64,000 nt of DNA from Manduca sexta (Eukaryota > Arthropoda > Insecta > Lepidoptera > Sphingidae), in the NCBI RefSeq assembly GCF_014839805.1, contig NC_051116.1:2232001-2296000 (forward strand), read 5' to 3'. Position 1 is the first letter of the stretch. Each line of letters starts with the position of its first letter. The notes beneath the pieces were generated by a model, which was not told the DNA's origin, made no database searches, and worked only from the letters and a program-made list of their open reading frames with translations. Shown here piece after piece: positions 11,489 through 23,527 of this stretch. The position numbers and the translations under genes were made by a program.

Positions 11489-11640
11489 GGCCGGCATATT
11501 TGTGCCGACTGGCGATGGGTTATCACCTCTCGTCTGTTGACACGCTATCTGGAGTCTACTCCGCTTACTTTCAAGCGCAGTCAGGTCACTTTCTCATGCA
11601 CGTACAAAAATTAGTTGAGCAAAGATTAACTAAAGAACTA
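11489..11640 (+). repeat. Interspersed repeat family C (GGCCGGCATAATTGTGTCGA)
   Basis: AGGCCGGCATATTTGTGCCG ACTGGCGATGGG is the conserved core. Related copies lie at about 20543-20650, 21450-21640 and 50330-50545 on the plus strand and 25480-25700 on the minus strand. Ends that read TACCATCAG...GGTCACAATGCC-like suggest a retroposon 3' tail. Boundaries are approximate. Confidence 0.6.
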
Positions 11641-11895
11641 AACTCCCTAGGTATATAGTAAATCTGCCGAAACATAAATGAATATTTCTCAAAATAAATG
11701 TAAGTAACGAAATGATTTTAATGAAATTTTGTTATGAAATTTTCTGCATCATCTGTTTTCTTTTGTTTAACTTAACATAATTACGTTTATAAGCTATCTA
11801 ATCAGGCCGTATCCACCTACGCTGAGTATAGGCCTCTTCTTTGTCACGCCTCTCTTCTCTATCTTGCGTGAGTCTTAGCCACTGCTAATATATAG

Positions 11896-12060
11896 CAGTA
11901 GCGAGGGGTGAAATTTTCCAAAAGGTAACCCGAGGCAAAAAAAAATGCCTTAGTTAACATATCGCCGCCAATCTAAGAGAAAACAAAGACTAAGACAAGC
12001 TTAAATTAACCAGAAAAGGGAAGCCGGTAGGAATCGAGTTGTATGGACGCTTCGCCACTG
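11896..12060. mobile_element. hAT-like MITE with perfect 8-bp target duplication
   Basis: The ends CAGTAGCGAG and CGCTTCGCCACTG are inverted repeats of the CAGTGGCGAAG type. The flanking octamer ATATATAG occurs at 11888-11895 and again at 12061-12068, exactly as an 8-bp duplication predicts. A sister copy lies at 36318-36463. Confidence 0.85.
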
Positions 12061-12072
12061 ATATATAGACTG

Positions 12073-12272
12073 ACCCCCTTATTCATAGACGTTTTTATCT
12101 AAGGACGGAGTAAAGCTGTGATAACAAATTGTATCTCAATATTAGAGAATCACAACGGCCCTATGACTACGCACTGAGAAGCCTGCCATGCCGTCAGCAC
12201 TGAGAAACAGACTTGTTATCACAGATTTACTCCGTCCTTAGATAAAAAAAAAATGTCAATGAATAAGGGGGT
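12073..12272. mobile_element. MITE with long terminal inverted repeats
   Basis: ACCCCCTTATTCATAGACGT ... CTAAGGACGGAGTAAAGCTG TGATAACAA on the left matches the reverse complement of TTGTTATCACAGATTTACTC CGTCCTTAG ... GAATAAGGGGGT on the right. The element is 200 bp, with arms of about 55 bp and an unrelated middle. No clear target duplication is seen. It begins 4 bp after the duplicated octamer of the neighbouring hAT MITE. Confidence 0.8.
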
Positions 12273-13114
12273 GAATGTGTTGTCAAAGAAAAAGAAATGA
12301 TTCAAAAAATATCGTTAAAACTTTTGCGTACATTACTTTTAAAAATACTCAAATATTATACAGTAACATATCAATAACATTAAACAACTAATTTATCTTG
12401 TTAATTAGATGGATGTGTTGTGTGGAAATGGTCTAATGAGGTCCAAAGATGGAGGACTCCAGTTTGGTCTCAGGGGACTTATGACTTCGAAGGGCGTGTT
12501 GTTAAATAACATAAAGGATTTTTCTTTGTCGTTAAGGTGAACATAATATGTTCTCACTTCTCGCTACATGTTTTAATGATATAGAAGCCTTATCTTGCAT
12601 TTGCCACTGTCGTAGGTGAAAACGTTTCGTTTCCACATTTTTTTCGTAAATCCCTTTATTAACCTGTATGGCCCTGAAATCGGGGGTGTGCTCGTGAGTG
12701 ACAAAAATCTATTTATATTGCTTACATGAAAACCAAAGTATGAGGTCTACTGCGCACACACTCTGACAATCATGACGTACGTCTTCTCTGACTCCAATGG
12801 GAGCAATTTGAGGAGTCGGACAACAACATAAGACGTTTAAACAGTGTATAGATACATCGAAAAAACGATATAATACCTTATCCACAAGGTCGGTATAATT
12901 ATATTTATATGTATATTTTTTGACACATTGATATCGTATCGAAGTGTGATGGTAAACATTGTAGATACGTGATACCGTTTCGACTGTGTTTACTGGTGGC
13001 AGGTCTCTCATATGTAAGAGTCCGCGTGGGTACCTAGGTAACACCGCAATATATATTTCTGCCGACAAGCAGCAGTGTGTAGTCACTATTGTGTTCCGAT
13101 TTGAAGGACATTGT

Positions 13115-13310
13115 AGCCAGTGAACTACTGGACATAATAAGACTTAACATCGCATGTCCCAGGATGGTGAGCGCAGTGGAATACTAAACAATACTTGGTG
13201 ATTCAAGATGTTGAATGGTGTTTCTACTGTTTATGGGCGGTCGTATCGTTTACCATCAGGCAAGCGGCAAGCTCGTCTCGTCATTCAAAGCAATAAAAAA
13301 ATAATATATA
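13115..13310 (+). repeat. Interspersed repeat family D (retroposon 3' end type)
   Basis: GGACATAATAAGACTTAACATC ... GAGCGCAGTGGAATAC ... TACTGTTTATGGGCGGTCGT ... TACCATCAGGCAAGCGGCAA GCTCGTCTCGTCATTCAAAG ends in an A-rich tail. Other copies lie at 44925-45125 (minus, inside Tim10), about 50830-50960 (minus) and 51050-51300 (plus). Confidence 0.7.
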
Positions 13311-13767
13311 GTTATTCGAAAACGAAGACCCGACACTTGAGAGTGATTCACCAGGGTGAGTCAGTCGCGCCGACTTTCAAACCTACGCTCATCTACAGCC
13401 CCCTTGTTTATTGCACGAAGGGAGGGTGATATTTTACGTACACTTAGTACTTTTGGACGTGTGGGGTTGCATTAATTTACTAAAATTATCGATTTTTTTA
13501 AAATGATTAATAACTTCGACTACCCCGGCGTAGATATATTATTGTACTGCAGTGCTCTAGGCTCGATACCCAAGCCGGGCAGTGATATTAGAGTTTACTA
13601 CTCAGTAGTAATTGTCCTATTAGCTACAGTACTTATCTGCTCATTTTTAACTATAATTATTACTATAAGTGAAGGCTTATAGTTGGCCATCATTCGTCTA
13701 GTTTAGTGTTATTTAGGTTTGTATAGCTGTAAGTCTTCCATACCTTAAATAAATAAAATAAAATAAT

Positions 13768-13905
13768 AGGGAGACTGGAATTTGTGCTCGATATGGCGAT
13801 AAACTTGCCCTCTAACATGGGACGGGATACGCGTGTCGGAAACTGTGTGCTCCAGTTGCGCCTCTGCCTATTCCTTCGGAGATAAAAGGCGTGAGTGTGT
13901 GCGAT
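13768..13905 (+). mobile_element. SINE family B body fragment
   Basis: GAGACTGGAATTTGTGCTCG ATATGGCGATAAACTTGCCC and CGCCTCTGCCTATTCCTTCG GAGATAAAAGGCGTG match the body and 3' end of family B. The tRNA-like head is absent. Confidence 0.6.
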
Positions 13906-15045
13906 CAAAAACCTATATTATGTAACTGTTATTATAAACCACAGTAATTTAAATTTCCTATCTATAATGTCAGCCTAAAATCTGCTTATATTTGAGATAC
14001 GTTTACTTCTTCACACAGGAAAGATTTGTAGTGTAATCAAGCCCATTGTATTTATACAAGTTGAGTAAAATATTGGGACAATTGCACTGTTACTTTTAAA
14101 AGGTCTAATCTCAAGTAAGAGTGGAGCATTCGTGCAAAACATCTACGTCAATTATAGGCGGGAATAAGCAGATTTACAAATAATATCTATAAAAAAAAAA
14201 ACAATGTTATATCTTTAACACCCAAAATGTTCCCAATTTAATTATCTATCTAACAGGTGTATTTCAGTTGCAAATTTAAATAATTTGTAGGAGTTAAGAT
14301 ACTCCGAATCAACGATTTCAGTAGTATTTTCATTATAAAATTAATTAAACAATATCTATTTTTAAAACATTAAACAACCAAAGTAAACATATTATTGTTG
14401 ATATTTTTTTGTTCTGTATGTATTCGAATTGCTTCTAAAAATGCGCACCGTTTTGCCGGGAACACCGCTTAAAATTGTTTTGCTGGAAAAAATATCTAAA
14501 TACACACGAAGCAAATCTGCCATAACCTTCCAAGTAAAGGCCGGGCGCACTTTTTTTAAATTACCTCCATTTTAAGTTCAAGGAATTCGTGATTTAATAA
14601 TTCGCGTGCCACGTTCACAGTGACATCTGAGGTCGCGCATAATGTGTTTTAGTTGGTTTCAGTACTTTTTGTCCGTTACTAACTTCCTTCAGTTAATTTT
14701 CTTTCTCGCTGTTTACATTACCATATGCCTAGAAATATACACGCGAATAAAACTCTTGTTTCGATTATGTTATGGGTTGTATTCGTTTGTTTGCATGTGA
14801 CCTATCCACCTATCTCGTACATATTTATTTCGCAGTTTGTTTCGTGTGGTAAACCTTGTTTTCGTTACTGTCTACGACTTGTCTCATTACCATAAACATT
14901 TTGAGCCTTGCCATCAGCTCCAGAATGGATAAATCATATTTAATGCCGTTTAGCTTTTTATCAGATATCCGACCAATGTTATTATGTATCTTAATCCAAT
15001 AGTGCGCTCGGTCCTCACACTGAATGCACGGCCACGCGGGGACAT

Positions 15046-15300
15046 TTGTCGCGGTCCTAGGCACACAGTCAAGTGTGTATATGTCGTGGTTATAAATTTA
15101 TATTAAGTCTCTAAGAGCTCGCGAAAATTTCCCCACCCTTCCGCCCATCCTAGAGTTCCCATCGTTCCGTCACTCTTTTCCCCAAAATTCCGTCCCAATC
15201 TGTAACGGGTTCCTAGAGTTGCTAAGCCGGGGATTCCAGTATCCCGTTGGCAGGTTTACCAGGGTACAGACTACCAGGGCTCCTACTCTAAAAAAAAGAA
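15046..15300 (+). repeat. Interspersed repeat family A copy
   Basis: It begins GTCGCGGTCCTAGGCACACA, passes through CCTAGAGTTGCTAAGCCGGG GATTCCAGTATCCCG, and ends in AAAAAAAAG. It is the same family as 3222-3408 and is longer here. Confidence 0.6.
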
Positions 15301-15564
15301 ATTTTAATATTTATATGAGGATTATGTATGGCAATGGATTTCGAAAGGCTTGGACGTGATGTTACTTAATTTTCAACTCTTAATTGTCTACTTCCAAAGT
15401 GTTTTTAAAATGGTGAACTAAAGAAGCATTTCAACCTCAAGTATACGGACTTTCTAAACTACAAAAGTCAGATGTAACGCATCACGGTTAAAAATGAAAT
15501 GAAAGGGTCCAATCATATGAGCTGGTAGACTAGACTATCTCCCGCTTTGCTATGGAGGGAAGTG

Positions 15565-15735
15565 GGCAATTGATATTTCCAACTCCTCCCTATCTTTCTA
15601 TTTGATTAATTTCGTTGCAGGATAAAGACAGATTAGTGTTCGCCGAGCTTCACTGCTCGGTGTCATACAATACGTGCCACTGCTGATCCTGGCTTACAGG
15701 AGTTGTAGTGGTGGGTGTGAGGGCGGGAAAGTCTC
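15565..15735. repeat. Inverted copy of the 6130-6300 repeat
   Basis: AACTCCTCCCTATCTTTCTATTTG..., GCCGAGCTTCACTGCTCGGTG and GATCCTGGCTTACAGGAGTT are the reverse complement of the 6.1-kb copy, with scattered differences. Confidence 0.7.
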
Positions 15736-16554
15736 ATAAACTCTCAAGCCTTATATAAGAAAAAAATAATAAATTAAAATTCTTGACACGTTTTAAATTT
15801 CAGAGGATTCCTCAAAACCAACTGAAGACTGATTCAGAACCCACACCCATTCACGTTATGAAATATCTATTTTTTATTTTCGTTTTGTACTTTTGTTTCG
15901 ACATGTTTACAAATTGAATACAAATGCAAATCTTTACAAATTGACGCGGAAATGTCCAACTTTTATATTGAAAATCAATTGTGCTTTTGCATGATTCGTA
16001 ATCGAGAGCTACTTTCAAGTATTTACACAATATTTTACCCGCTGGAAAATTTATTTTGTTGGCAGTAAAGGGTAAAAATAATCAGCCATTTTAAATTTCT
16101 TAAGGAATATTTCAATGTTTCAAGTAATTTTTCTTTGACATTTATCGTATTAGATTGTACCTACTCATTTTATTATCATTTATTTAAGAGCATAGATTAG
16201 GATGTGCCTTTTTTATTTGGTCGGCTTATACATTAGTCGCATTTACTCACAATTTGTGACACAGGCCCCAAGTATTATTATTTCTAAACTGAAATAAGAC
16301 TAATATGTTTACCATTAAAGTAAGATAGGAAGCGAGCTCAACGCTATTTCAGGAAATTCAATAAATCGTGTGATTTGGACCCAAAACTAACAAATTCAAC
16401 TGCCCACACTGAAATCAAAGAGAGAACTTCACATCTCACAGCTCAAGCATTAGAGTGTAAAATCTAAAGTTTCTGAAAACGTGGCGAAGGGACCATATAA
16501 CCAGATCCCTGCCGGCTTTTCTTTCATAATTTATGTCAAACCTAATTATATTTT

Positions 16555-16905
16555 TTTTGAGGTGCTGTCGTTATCACCGGGCTACCCTGCGAACGGTGTA
16601 CAAGCGATCCCCCGGCTTAGCAACCACGGAAGTCCCTGTTAGCATTTCGTAAGCCCTACCGTTATCACCGAGAGTGCCAACGGACGGTACGCTGGCGACC
16701 CACGGCTATCCGGTCTCCGGGCCTGGGAGGAAGAAGGGAGGGGCTAGGATGAAGGAAGAGAAGAGGAAGGAAAAGGAGCTATCTCAAGATAGTTGAAGGG
16801 TAGAGGTAAGGGAAATGTTCGCGTACTCTTATAGGCCTCAATGTGTATTTAGCAACCATGAGGAATACACACTGAACTACGTGCCTAGGGTCGCGGCAAA
16901 TGTTC
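16555..16905 (-). repeat. Interspersed repeat family A copy, minus orientation
   Basis: The end ACGTGCCTAGGGTCGCGGCAAA is the reverse complement of the family A start, and TTTTTTTTGAGG at 16550 corresponds to the A-rich tail. An internal duplicated CTACCGTTATCACCG / GGGCTACCCTGCGAACGGTG section makes this the longest copy. It also holds a GGAAGAAGGGAGGGG purine-rich tract. Confidence 0.55.
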
Positions 16906-18965
16906 CCCCATGCATGGGCGTGCATTTGATGTGGAGACCTATCTTTAGAAAGATATGCAGACCGTATATATGCATATTAGTACTTGTTGTGTTAGTTATT
17001 CCGTGTTGTGGCTCACGGCGCAACACAGCATTATGCTGAGCTGGCCACCTAATTGTCACATCGAAGGCGTGTAACGTTCCATTAATTTGTTTAATGATTA
17101 ATGATTAAGCATGTTTTATGTTTAATCTTATACACTTTTTATGTATTGCATGCTTCAGTTGTGACAATAAAAACGTTTTTTCTTTCTTTCTGTCTACTTA
17201 AATGTTGTGTCGGGTTCCTTTCGGAAAATTTCACACTTCGGCACTGCTCTGAAAACTATGTGCTGACGCTGACCGCCTTTTCGACTTCAATCTACAAATA
17301 AGAACAATCGATTGAACACAATTTGTTTCAACGATACCTCACATTAATAATGTAAGAAGGCCGTCCTTACTCGTACTATGATTACCTTGCGATGAACTAC
17401 ATGTCTAGTTTCAAACATTGTACTAGTACAATGGTAACACTATCGTGTGGGACATGGCTGAACGAAAACTTGTCGTCCATGACCGGGTACAATAATAGGG
17501 CTGCTGCCCGACTCCCACAGAGTATAACGATATTTGTTTTAGTTTTTTTATGCGTTCAGGTTCTGTGGTTCGTGGAAGTTTCCGATATTCGAATATTGAT
17601 ATTTTTTGAGTACAAATTTGAAATTTCTAAAAACAAAAGACATTGCAAATAAAAAAGATTACGAAAAAAATAATCTATTTCCAACAGATTCAAAATGATA
17701 TAGTATCTATTTGACATATTATTCAATATTTTATTTAAATGTCCAATGTTTAGTTGGGTTTATGCGGCCTCGAAAATTTGAGTGACGGCCTTAACAATAA
17801 TAACTAGTTATTTCGATGTCCCTCTGTAACTGCTTGACTATAGATTTTTAAACTGTTGACATTATTGTTTCGTATAATAATTAATTGTTAAAATAGTGTT
17901 AGGTAGTCCTTATTCAAACGTTGCCAAGTTTTTTTGTTGTACGGACAGCAAAGTAACTCCACTAAATGTGATTTAAAGTTTTTTTACCTTTATGGCTTCG
18001 CAGTTTATTTGCATTTAGCCAATGTCAAGTTATTGATTTTAAGTTATCGATTGACGAGGAATAATCACTCGCTAGTCTTCACAATATTTTTCCCGACAAA
18101 GTTTGTGTTTTGTCTTTGATTTCAAAATTCGAAAATCGAACATTATAAATTATCTTGAAATTGCTCAGGTATACACTAGATTTTAAACTACGAAAATAGG
18201 AATTAATAAACTACATGATAGTGATTTAAAATATAATAAAAATTAAATTTAAGTAAAAAATCTATCGAAATGTAAATTTATTAAATAATCGGCGCTAACA
18301 TATATTTTTACCACATGGAATAAACAATTATTGAATACTTTTTAGCTAATAATATTGTTATAGTATAGGTTAGTAATGAACTTGCCCTAAAAGTTGTAAT
18401 ATACCAACAAGTCAATACCGTAATCGAATTACGAAACAATAAACAAACCACGATTTCTACAAACACGCAAGGTGTCCAATAACCCATTATGATAATTGCT
18501 TTTTGAGTAAATAATAATACGATTTATTCATCTGTGTTTATAAAAGCACAAAATGTTTTGGCATGGACTTAGATGTTCTCAAAATGGAATATAGGTTTAA
18601 TAATTTGAAGTTTAGTTGGAATATGGTGTGTGCGTGAATATTTCTAACTGAAAGTGAGATGTTGCTACGACGAATTTTCCTATAGTAGTAGTGGCATTTT
18701 ATTTTTGTATTTAAACCAATTTTTTTTACGTCTAAGGTTTGAAGATAAGTATATGGTTTCATTTAGTAACGCAATGTTGAAATGACTGTATTTCTTTAAC
18801 CTCTAATATAGTATAGTGTTATCGAAGTTGCAATTCATGTGCAACAAGTGATTTATAGTATAGAGTATACCTATACTTTCACATTTTATCATGAATTTGG
18901 AACACAGACGGATGCGTGTAACATAGTTATACATAATAAAATGAGCTGTCATAACAAAGCAAGAT

Positions 18966-19175
18966 TTATATTAGCAAGAAAACTTGCAGAAATTTACTTG
19001 CGCAAGTAATTTTTACCGCATAAACTATCACAGCTAGCTGACTTCTGCAACGTTTTTTAGTTTGGATGACTTGCGGCAAGTCGCTAATGAATAGAATTAT
19101 TGAAATATACCGCTGATGAATATGCATCTGGAAGTTTTTGCGCGATATATCGCCGCAAGAGCTTGCTCGTCTTAA
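18966..19175. mobile_element. MITE-like repeat (same family as 1588-1770)
   Basis: ATTAGCAAGAAAACTTGCAG opens this copy. Internally GACTTCTGCAACGTTTTTTA and GACTTGCGGCAAGTCG match the 1.6-kb copy. The right end CGCCGCAAGAGCTTGCTCGTC is an imperfect inverted repeat. Confidence 0.5.
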
Positions 19176-19757
19176 CTTAGTATTAAATTTAGAAACTGAA
19201 ATTAAGTGTCAAAAACTCTTTGATGTACTAAATTTTTGATCTACGACAATATTCTACTTACATTTTATTTAATTGAGGTCCATGGAAACGTCAGTATCAT
19301 TAACATATTCTTGTTTTAAATTAGTTTATTTTTTGAATTGATTACTTTATGTATTAAACTCATTAGTTTAACTTCAGGAAAACAAGAAAAAACGCAAAAT
19401 GTATATAGGTATTTCACGTACAAACACTCCTAGATGCCATAAACATCGTAGAAACTAGTTCTAACAGATATAAATCCTCATTAATTAAATCTTAGTGACC
19501 ATAGCCAATCTCGACCTATAACAAAGAAGCTCCAAGCAATATTTCAACTAGGCGACATGCAAAACATAACGAGGGTTTTACTGCGGCGCGCGGACTTCGC
19601 TCCAAGCATGCAAGGGAATAAATTAACACAGAGTTCACACAACAATCTTGAAAACTTATTTATTATAATTACAATTCATTTACCGTAATTAGAGGCTTTT
19701 ATTTTTTAGATTTCTTTTTTGTAATTAGTATGTTTTAGGATTAAAATGTTTTGTTCG

Positions 19758-19915
19758 GTTTTCTGCTCAGTATCAGACCGGAGTCTGGAACTTGTGACCT
19801 ATATAGCGAAAGGATCGCTTCTATTACATGACACGGAACACACATGTGGAATAGCGATTGCCCTAGTTGCACCCCTGCCTAGTGCCTACCTCTTCGGGGA
19901 TAAGGGCGTGTGGTG
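19758..19915 (+). mobile_element. SINE family B body fragment
   Basis: GGTTTTCTGCTCAGTATCAG ACCGGAGTCTGGAACTTGTG to CCTACCTCTTCGGGGATAAG GGCGTG matches the body of family B; no tRNA-like head precedes it. Confidence 0.6.
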
Positions 19916-19997
19916 ATGATAATACATATTTATGCACGCCCACACATGATGAGAATCGCGTGCCAAACGCAAAGACTGGCGAGAGAGAGACAGTAGT

Positions 19998-20266
19998 GAT
20001 GTGCCAACTCGGGATAAACACAACTCGAGCTAACTCGAGTTGAAATTCACGTAACTCGAGTTAACTGGGTAAAATGAAACTGAGTAATGATTTGTTTTGG
20101 GTTATTTTACAAATGTAATGACTCACCAGGTGAATTTAAATAAAAAAGGAATGTATTTATGCATCATGTATTTCTGTTTTATGTATTTAAGATTAAATCT
20201 TCGTAACATAAATAAGGTAAGTATTTAAACTCGAGTTAAAGCTAATTCAACTCGAGTTGACACATC
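19998..20266. mobile_element. Fold-back element built from AACTCGAGTT palindromes
   Basis: Ends are GATGTGCCAACTCG and the matching inverted CAACTCGAGTTGACACATC. Inside, palindromic CTCGAG cores recur three times on the left (near 20033, 20044 and 20056) and twice on the right (near 20231 and 20251). Left and right arms are broadly complementary around an AT-rich centre. There is no ORF and no clear target duplication. Confidence 0.7.
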
Positions 20267-20542
20267 TATAAGAGATAGAAACACCATGAAGTTTGAATAC
20301 AATTACACGGAACTGAACAATGAGATCATTTTGGGATATGAGGCTTATAATATCCAGTAAATACACCGACTGCTATGATCTCTGAACACAATAATATTTT
20401 CATATTGCTGGACTACACGTAGGGCTATGCAGCGCTACCTTATTATAACTGAAATAGTAATAGTAAATGACTTCATAAAAAAATCAATAAGCTCCACTTA
20501 TAGTTTCCAAAGGAAACACTCATTTCATCAGCAGACACTAAA

Positions 20543-20650
20543 AAGGCCGGCATAATTGTATCGACTGGCGATGGGTAATCATTCATTCAGGTCAGTCAAC
20601 ACTCCGGACCCTGCTCCGTACAATAGGGTCTATTTTCCCAGCCCCTTAAA
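20543..20650 (+). repeat. Interspersed repeat family C copy
   Basis: AGGCCGGCATAATTGTATCG ACTGGCGATGGGTAATCATT followed by GTCAGTCAACACTCCGGACC matches the other family C copies. It is diverged and short. Confidence 0.55.
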
Positions 20651-21104
20651 AACTACTAGGCTCTTTCTTTACCTGTAAATAAGGTTCCTTTTAAGCCTAG
20701 TTTAAAATAAGAATTGACCCGAGACAGCATCAAGTCTGCGGGTAGTTCAGTATCTATTAAAAGAACTAAAATCAATTCTGAACACAACACTACGAATGTT
20801 GGTGTGATTCATAAATATTTGTTCCAAGTTCGATTACTTACATATGAAGATAGTGCAAAACCGCGTAACTGGCATTGGTAAATACTGCGTAAGTGACAAA
20901 ACATGTCAGGAAACAGCTAAAACTGAAGGTGCTGCTGTTTTCTAAGACAGTGTCCCCAACATAACCGCCCAGTCGCTCTAATGAAGGCTGGGCGGTAGTC
21001 ATAAGGCACTTTCTTCGCGAAAACAAAAACAAAACAAATAAAAAAGGTTTCATACGTTTATGCGAATGTTGACATTAAAATTAAACTAATTTATTTTTTT
21101 GAAG

Positions 21105-21365
21105 ACTGCCTCGGTGGCGTAGTTGTATTGCACGTCCGGTACAATAGCGCTCTGAGGTCCTGGGTTCGAATCCCGGGTCGGGCAAAGTGATATTTGGGTT
21201 TTTCTGCTCAGTATCAGCTCGTAGTCTGGAATTTGTGCCCGATATGGCGATAGGCTCGCCCCCTATCACATCATGGGACGGAACATATCTACTTGGCGAA
21301 AAGTGGGTGCCCTAGTTGCGCCTCTGCATACCCCTTCGGGGATAAAATGCGTGATGTTATGTATG
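21105..21365 (+). mobile_element. tRNA-derived SINE (family B), best copy
   Basis: TGCCTCGGTGGCGTAGTTGT is a good A-box region and GGGTTCGAATCCCGGGTCGG a textbook B-box region, as in a tRNA-derived RNA polymerase III promoter. The body GTTTTTCTGCTCAGTATCAG ... GATATGGCGATAGGCTCGCC ... CCCCTTCGGGGATAAAATGC GTGATG follows. This is the most complete copy here and can serve as a family reference. Confidence 0.85.
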
Positions 21366-21449
21366 TATTATGTATTTTTTTGAAAAAAAAAACTACAATA
21401 ATTAAAACCGCGATAAAATCCGAAAAATAGTTAAATAAAAAGTAAACGG

Positions 21450-21640
21450 TGTTAAAACCATAGTGGCACACATAAGTGTGTCGCGTTCTGGGATTAGCCT
21501 GTGTATGTCTAGTTCCATCAGGCCGGCATAATTGTGTCGACTGTCGAGGAGTAATCATTTCTCGTCAGTCGACATTCTATTGGGCCCCACTCCATTTACC
21601 ATCAGGAGCATTGGGGTCACAATGCCGTGCTCGTAAAAAA
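21450..21640 (+). repeat. Interspersed repeat family C copy
   Basis: GTGTCGCGTTCTGGGATTAG CCTGTGTATG, then CAGGCCGGCATAATTGTGTC GACTGTCGAGGAGTAATCAT TTCTCGTCAGTCGACATTC, ending with TTTACCATCAGGAGCATTGG GGTCAC and an A-rich tail. It lies directly behind the 21.1-kb SINE. Confidence 0.65.
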
Positions 21641-23210
21641 AACTTGTACAAACAAAAAGAAATACGTGTATTTTGAACCTTATTACCATTGACGTATATT
21701 CTATAGACACGATCGTCCATATAAACTATTTGTTCAAAATCTGGAGTTATAACTAAAGTTCGCTGCAGCGCTAAAACATCAATCGTATAACCAAACTTTT
21801 AAAGCATGCAGTAGTAAAGCGCTTTAAATAGAGTATGAGTAAAATGACAGTACCGGATTGCATTTGCAGTACACTTCAGGTGTACACAGTGAGTGTTCGG
21901 AACGCCAGATCTAATACGTAGTACATATATATCGATGCCAATTAATAATTTTATGTTCGCATACATTATAACTATAAAGGTCATTAATGCACCCTGACGT
22001 GTTTTTAAAAACACACAATATGTTTGGAGTGACTGTCTGCCATGCAGACGAAAGGCTTTAGAGGCACCGCGCTGACATGCAAAATACATTGGTGTACTTT
22101 TTTTTTAATCTTTAATGTAGAAGCTTAGAGACTTTTAATCCACAAGATTATGCCAGCCTCATTGTATCGCTAAAACTAATTTAACAGAAAAGGAACATTT
22201 TATGTTCTTTTTAGCTTGCTATTAGTGTACTTATATTTACACGAATATTATAAATAAAAAAAGAGAATTTGTTACGAACTTTTTTTAATTATCCAGCGAC
22301 AAGGTCACGGGTCGAAGACCTTAGCAATAGTCATTTTTAATTTGTAATTAATCTAATCAGTGTTTTGTCTAGAATTGTCCAATTAATTATTCTAACGAAG
22401 GAGGATAAGCAAGATAGTCATTTAAAACACTAATAAATAAAGATTTTTGGTATTATAATGACATAGGTAATATTTTTTTTTAAGTTAATATACAATCATG
22501 AACCAAAAAAAATTACATAACTAACCAAACACACTCTTGTATGCTATTAGCGGATTTGTACTACAAACCGCAATTTCCTAGGTTCGATTTCCGGATCAAC
22601 AATTACATGCGAAAGTTTAAAAATACGAAACTAAAATACCTTTTTCGACGTAAATGTTATATTCAATTTCTTCTTCATATTTCGAATTCACATAACTAAA
22701 CCACTGTAAAACAATATCGCAACACGAAACACGACCTTATCTATTTGGTACCAAAAATATGTCAATTCACTATGGGACCAAACACAACACTACCGCACCG
22801 CGTCAGCCGTCAATCCAAACTAATATAATGCCGCGAATCAAAAGAACAGACAAACATCAGTTCAACCAGTGTCGACAAACAATTAACCTGTTCATTAGTA
22901 AACAAGGGCACGCTCCAATTGGGAACAGTAGGCTCTCTTTAATAATGAACACTATTTCATCCAATTATTTTAATAAAACTTTTTTTTGGATTTTATCGTG
23001 GTTCTTTTATATCATAATTTTCTCCCGACGTTTCGAAGACTTTGCAGCCTTCATGGTCACGGGGAGATGAAGGAGGGGCTCAAAACATAATTTTATTTAA
23101 ATGTCTTACATTCGCGTAAACATAAATTATTTTTTTAATGGTTGTATAATTATTATCAGCAAACATTTTGAACACACTACCGCTTGGTGATGGATTTTGT
23201 TAGACGTAAG

Positions 23211-23234
23211 TATACCTATACTTCTATAGGTATA
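23211..23234. repeat. Perfect 10-bp-arm hairpin
   Basis: TATACCTATA, loop CTTC, then TATAGGTATA. It is a short isolated palindrome in intergenic DNA. Confidence 0.8.
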
Positions 23235-23348
23235 GCGCATATGAGAGCCTGCTTGGATAGGTACCAGCGCCATGTCTATTTCTGCTGCCGAGCTATATTA
23301 TGCTTCGGTCTGAATTATAGTCAGTGTAATTATTGAGCTTGGAAACAT

Positions 23349-23527
23349 AGTCTTACTTATAAACTTGTTTTAGCGAAGGTGGTTAAGAATTGAATAGCTG
23401 TCAAAAACATCACGGGTTCCTAGTTTAAACCTTATTAAGAAGCAAGATGGCGGGTTTTTACAGCTGATCGAGAGTAAATTTGTGTTTCAACTAAGCATAG
23501 CTTTGCGATTTTTTTATAAGTAAAACT
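23349..23527. mobile_element. MITE with AGTCTTACTTATAAA ends (family I)
   Basis: The left end AGTCTTACTTATAAACTTGT and right end TTTTTTATAAGTAAAACT are inverted repeats. The interior (AGCTGTCAAAAACATCACGG GTTCCTAGTTTAAACCTTAT) matches a second copy at 44243-44433. Confidence 0.75.

Noticed and set aside
12709..13086. 125-aa minus-strand ORF
   Set aside because: No domain, low-complexity AT-driven frame, no splice partners or conserved motif; likely chance.
21105..21190. A true tRNA gene
   Set aside because: A- and B-box regions are present, but no proper acceptor stem or anticodon arm folds, and the sequence continues into a repeated SINE body.
22759..23070. 103-aa plus-strand ORF
   Set aside because: The 3' half is a common repeat-like segment (TCTCCCGACGTTTCGAAGAC...); there is no domain.
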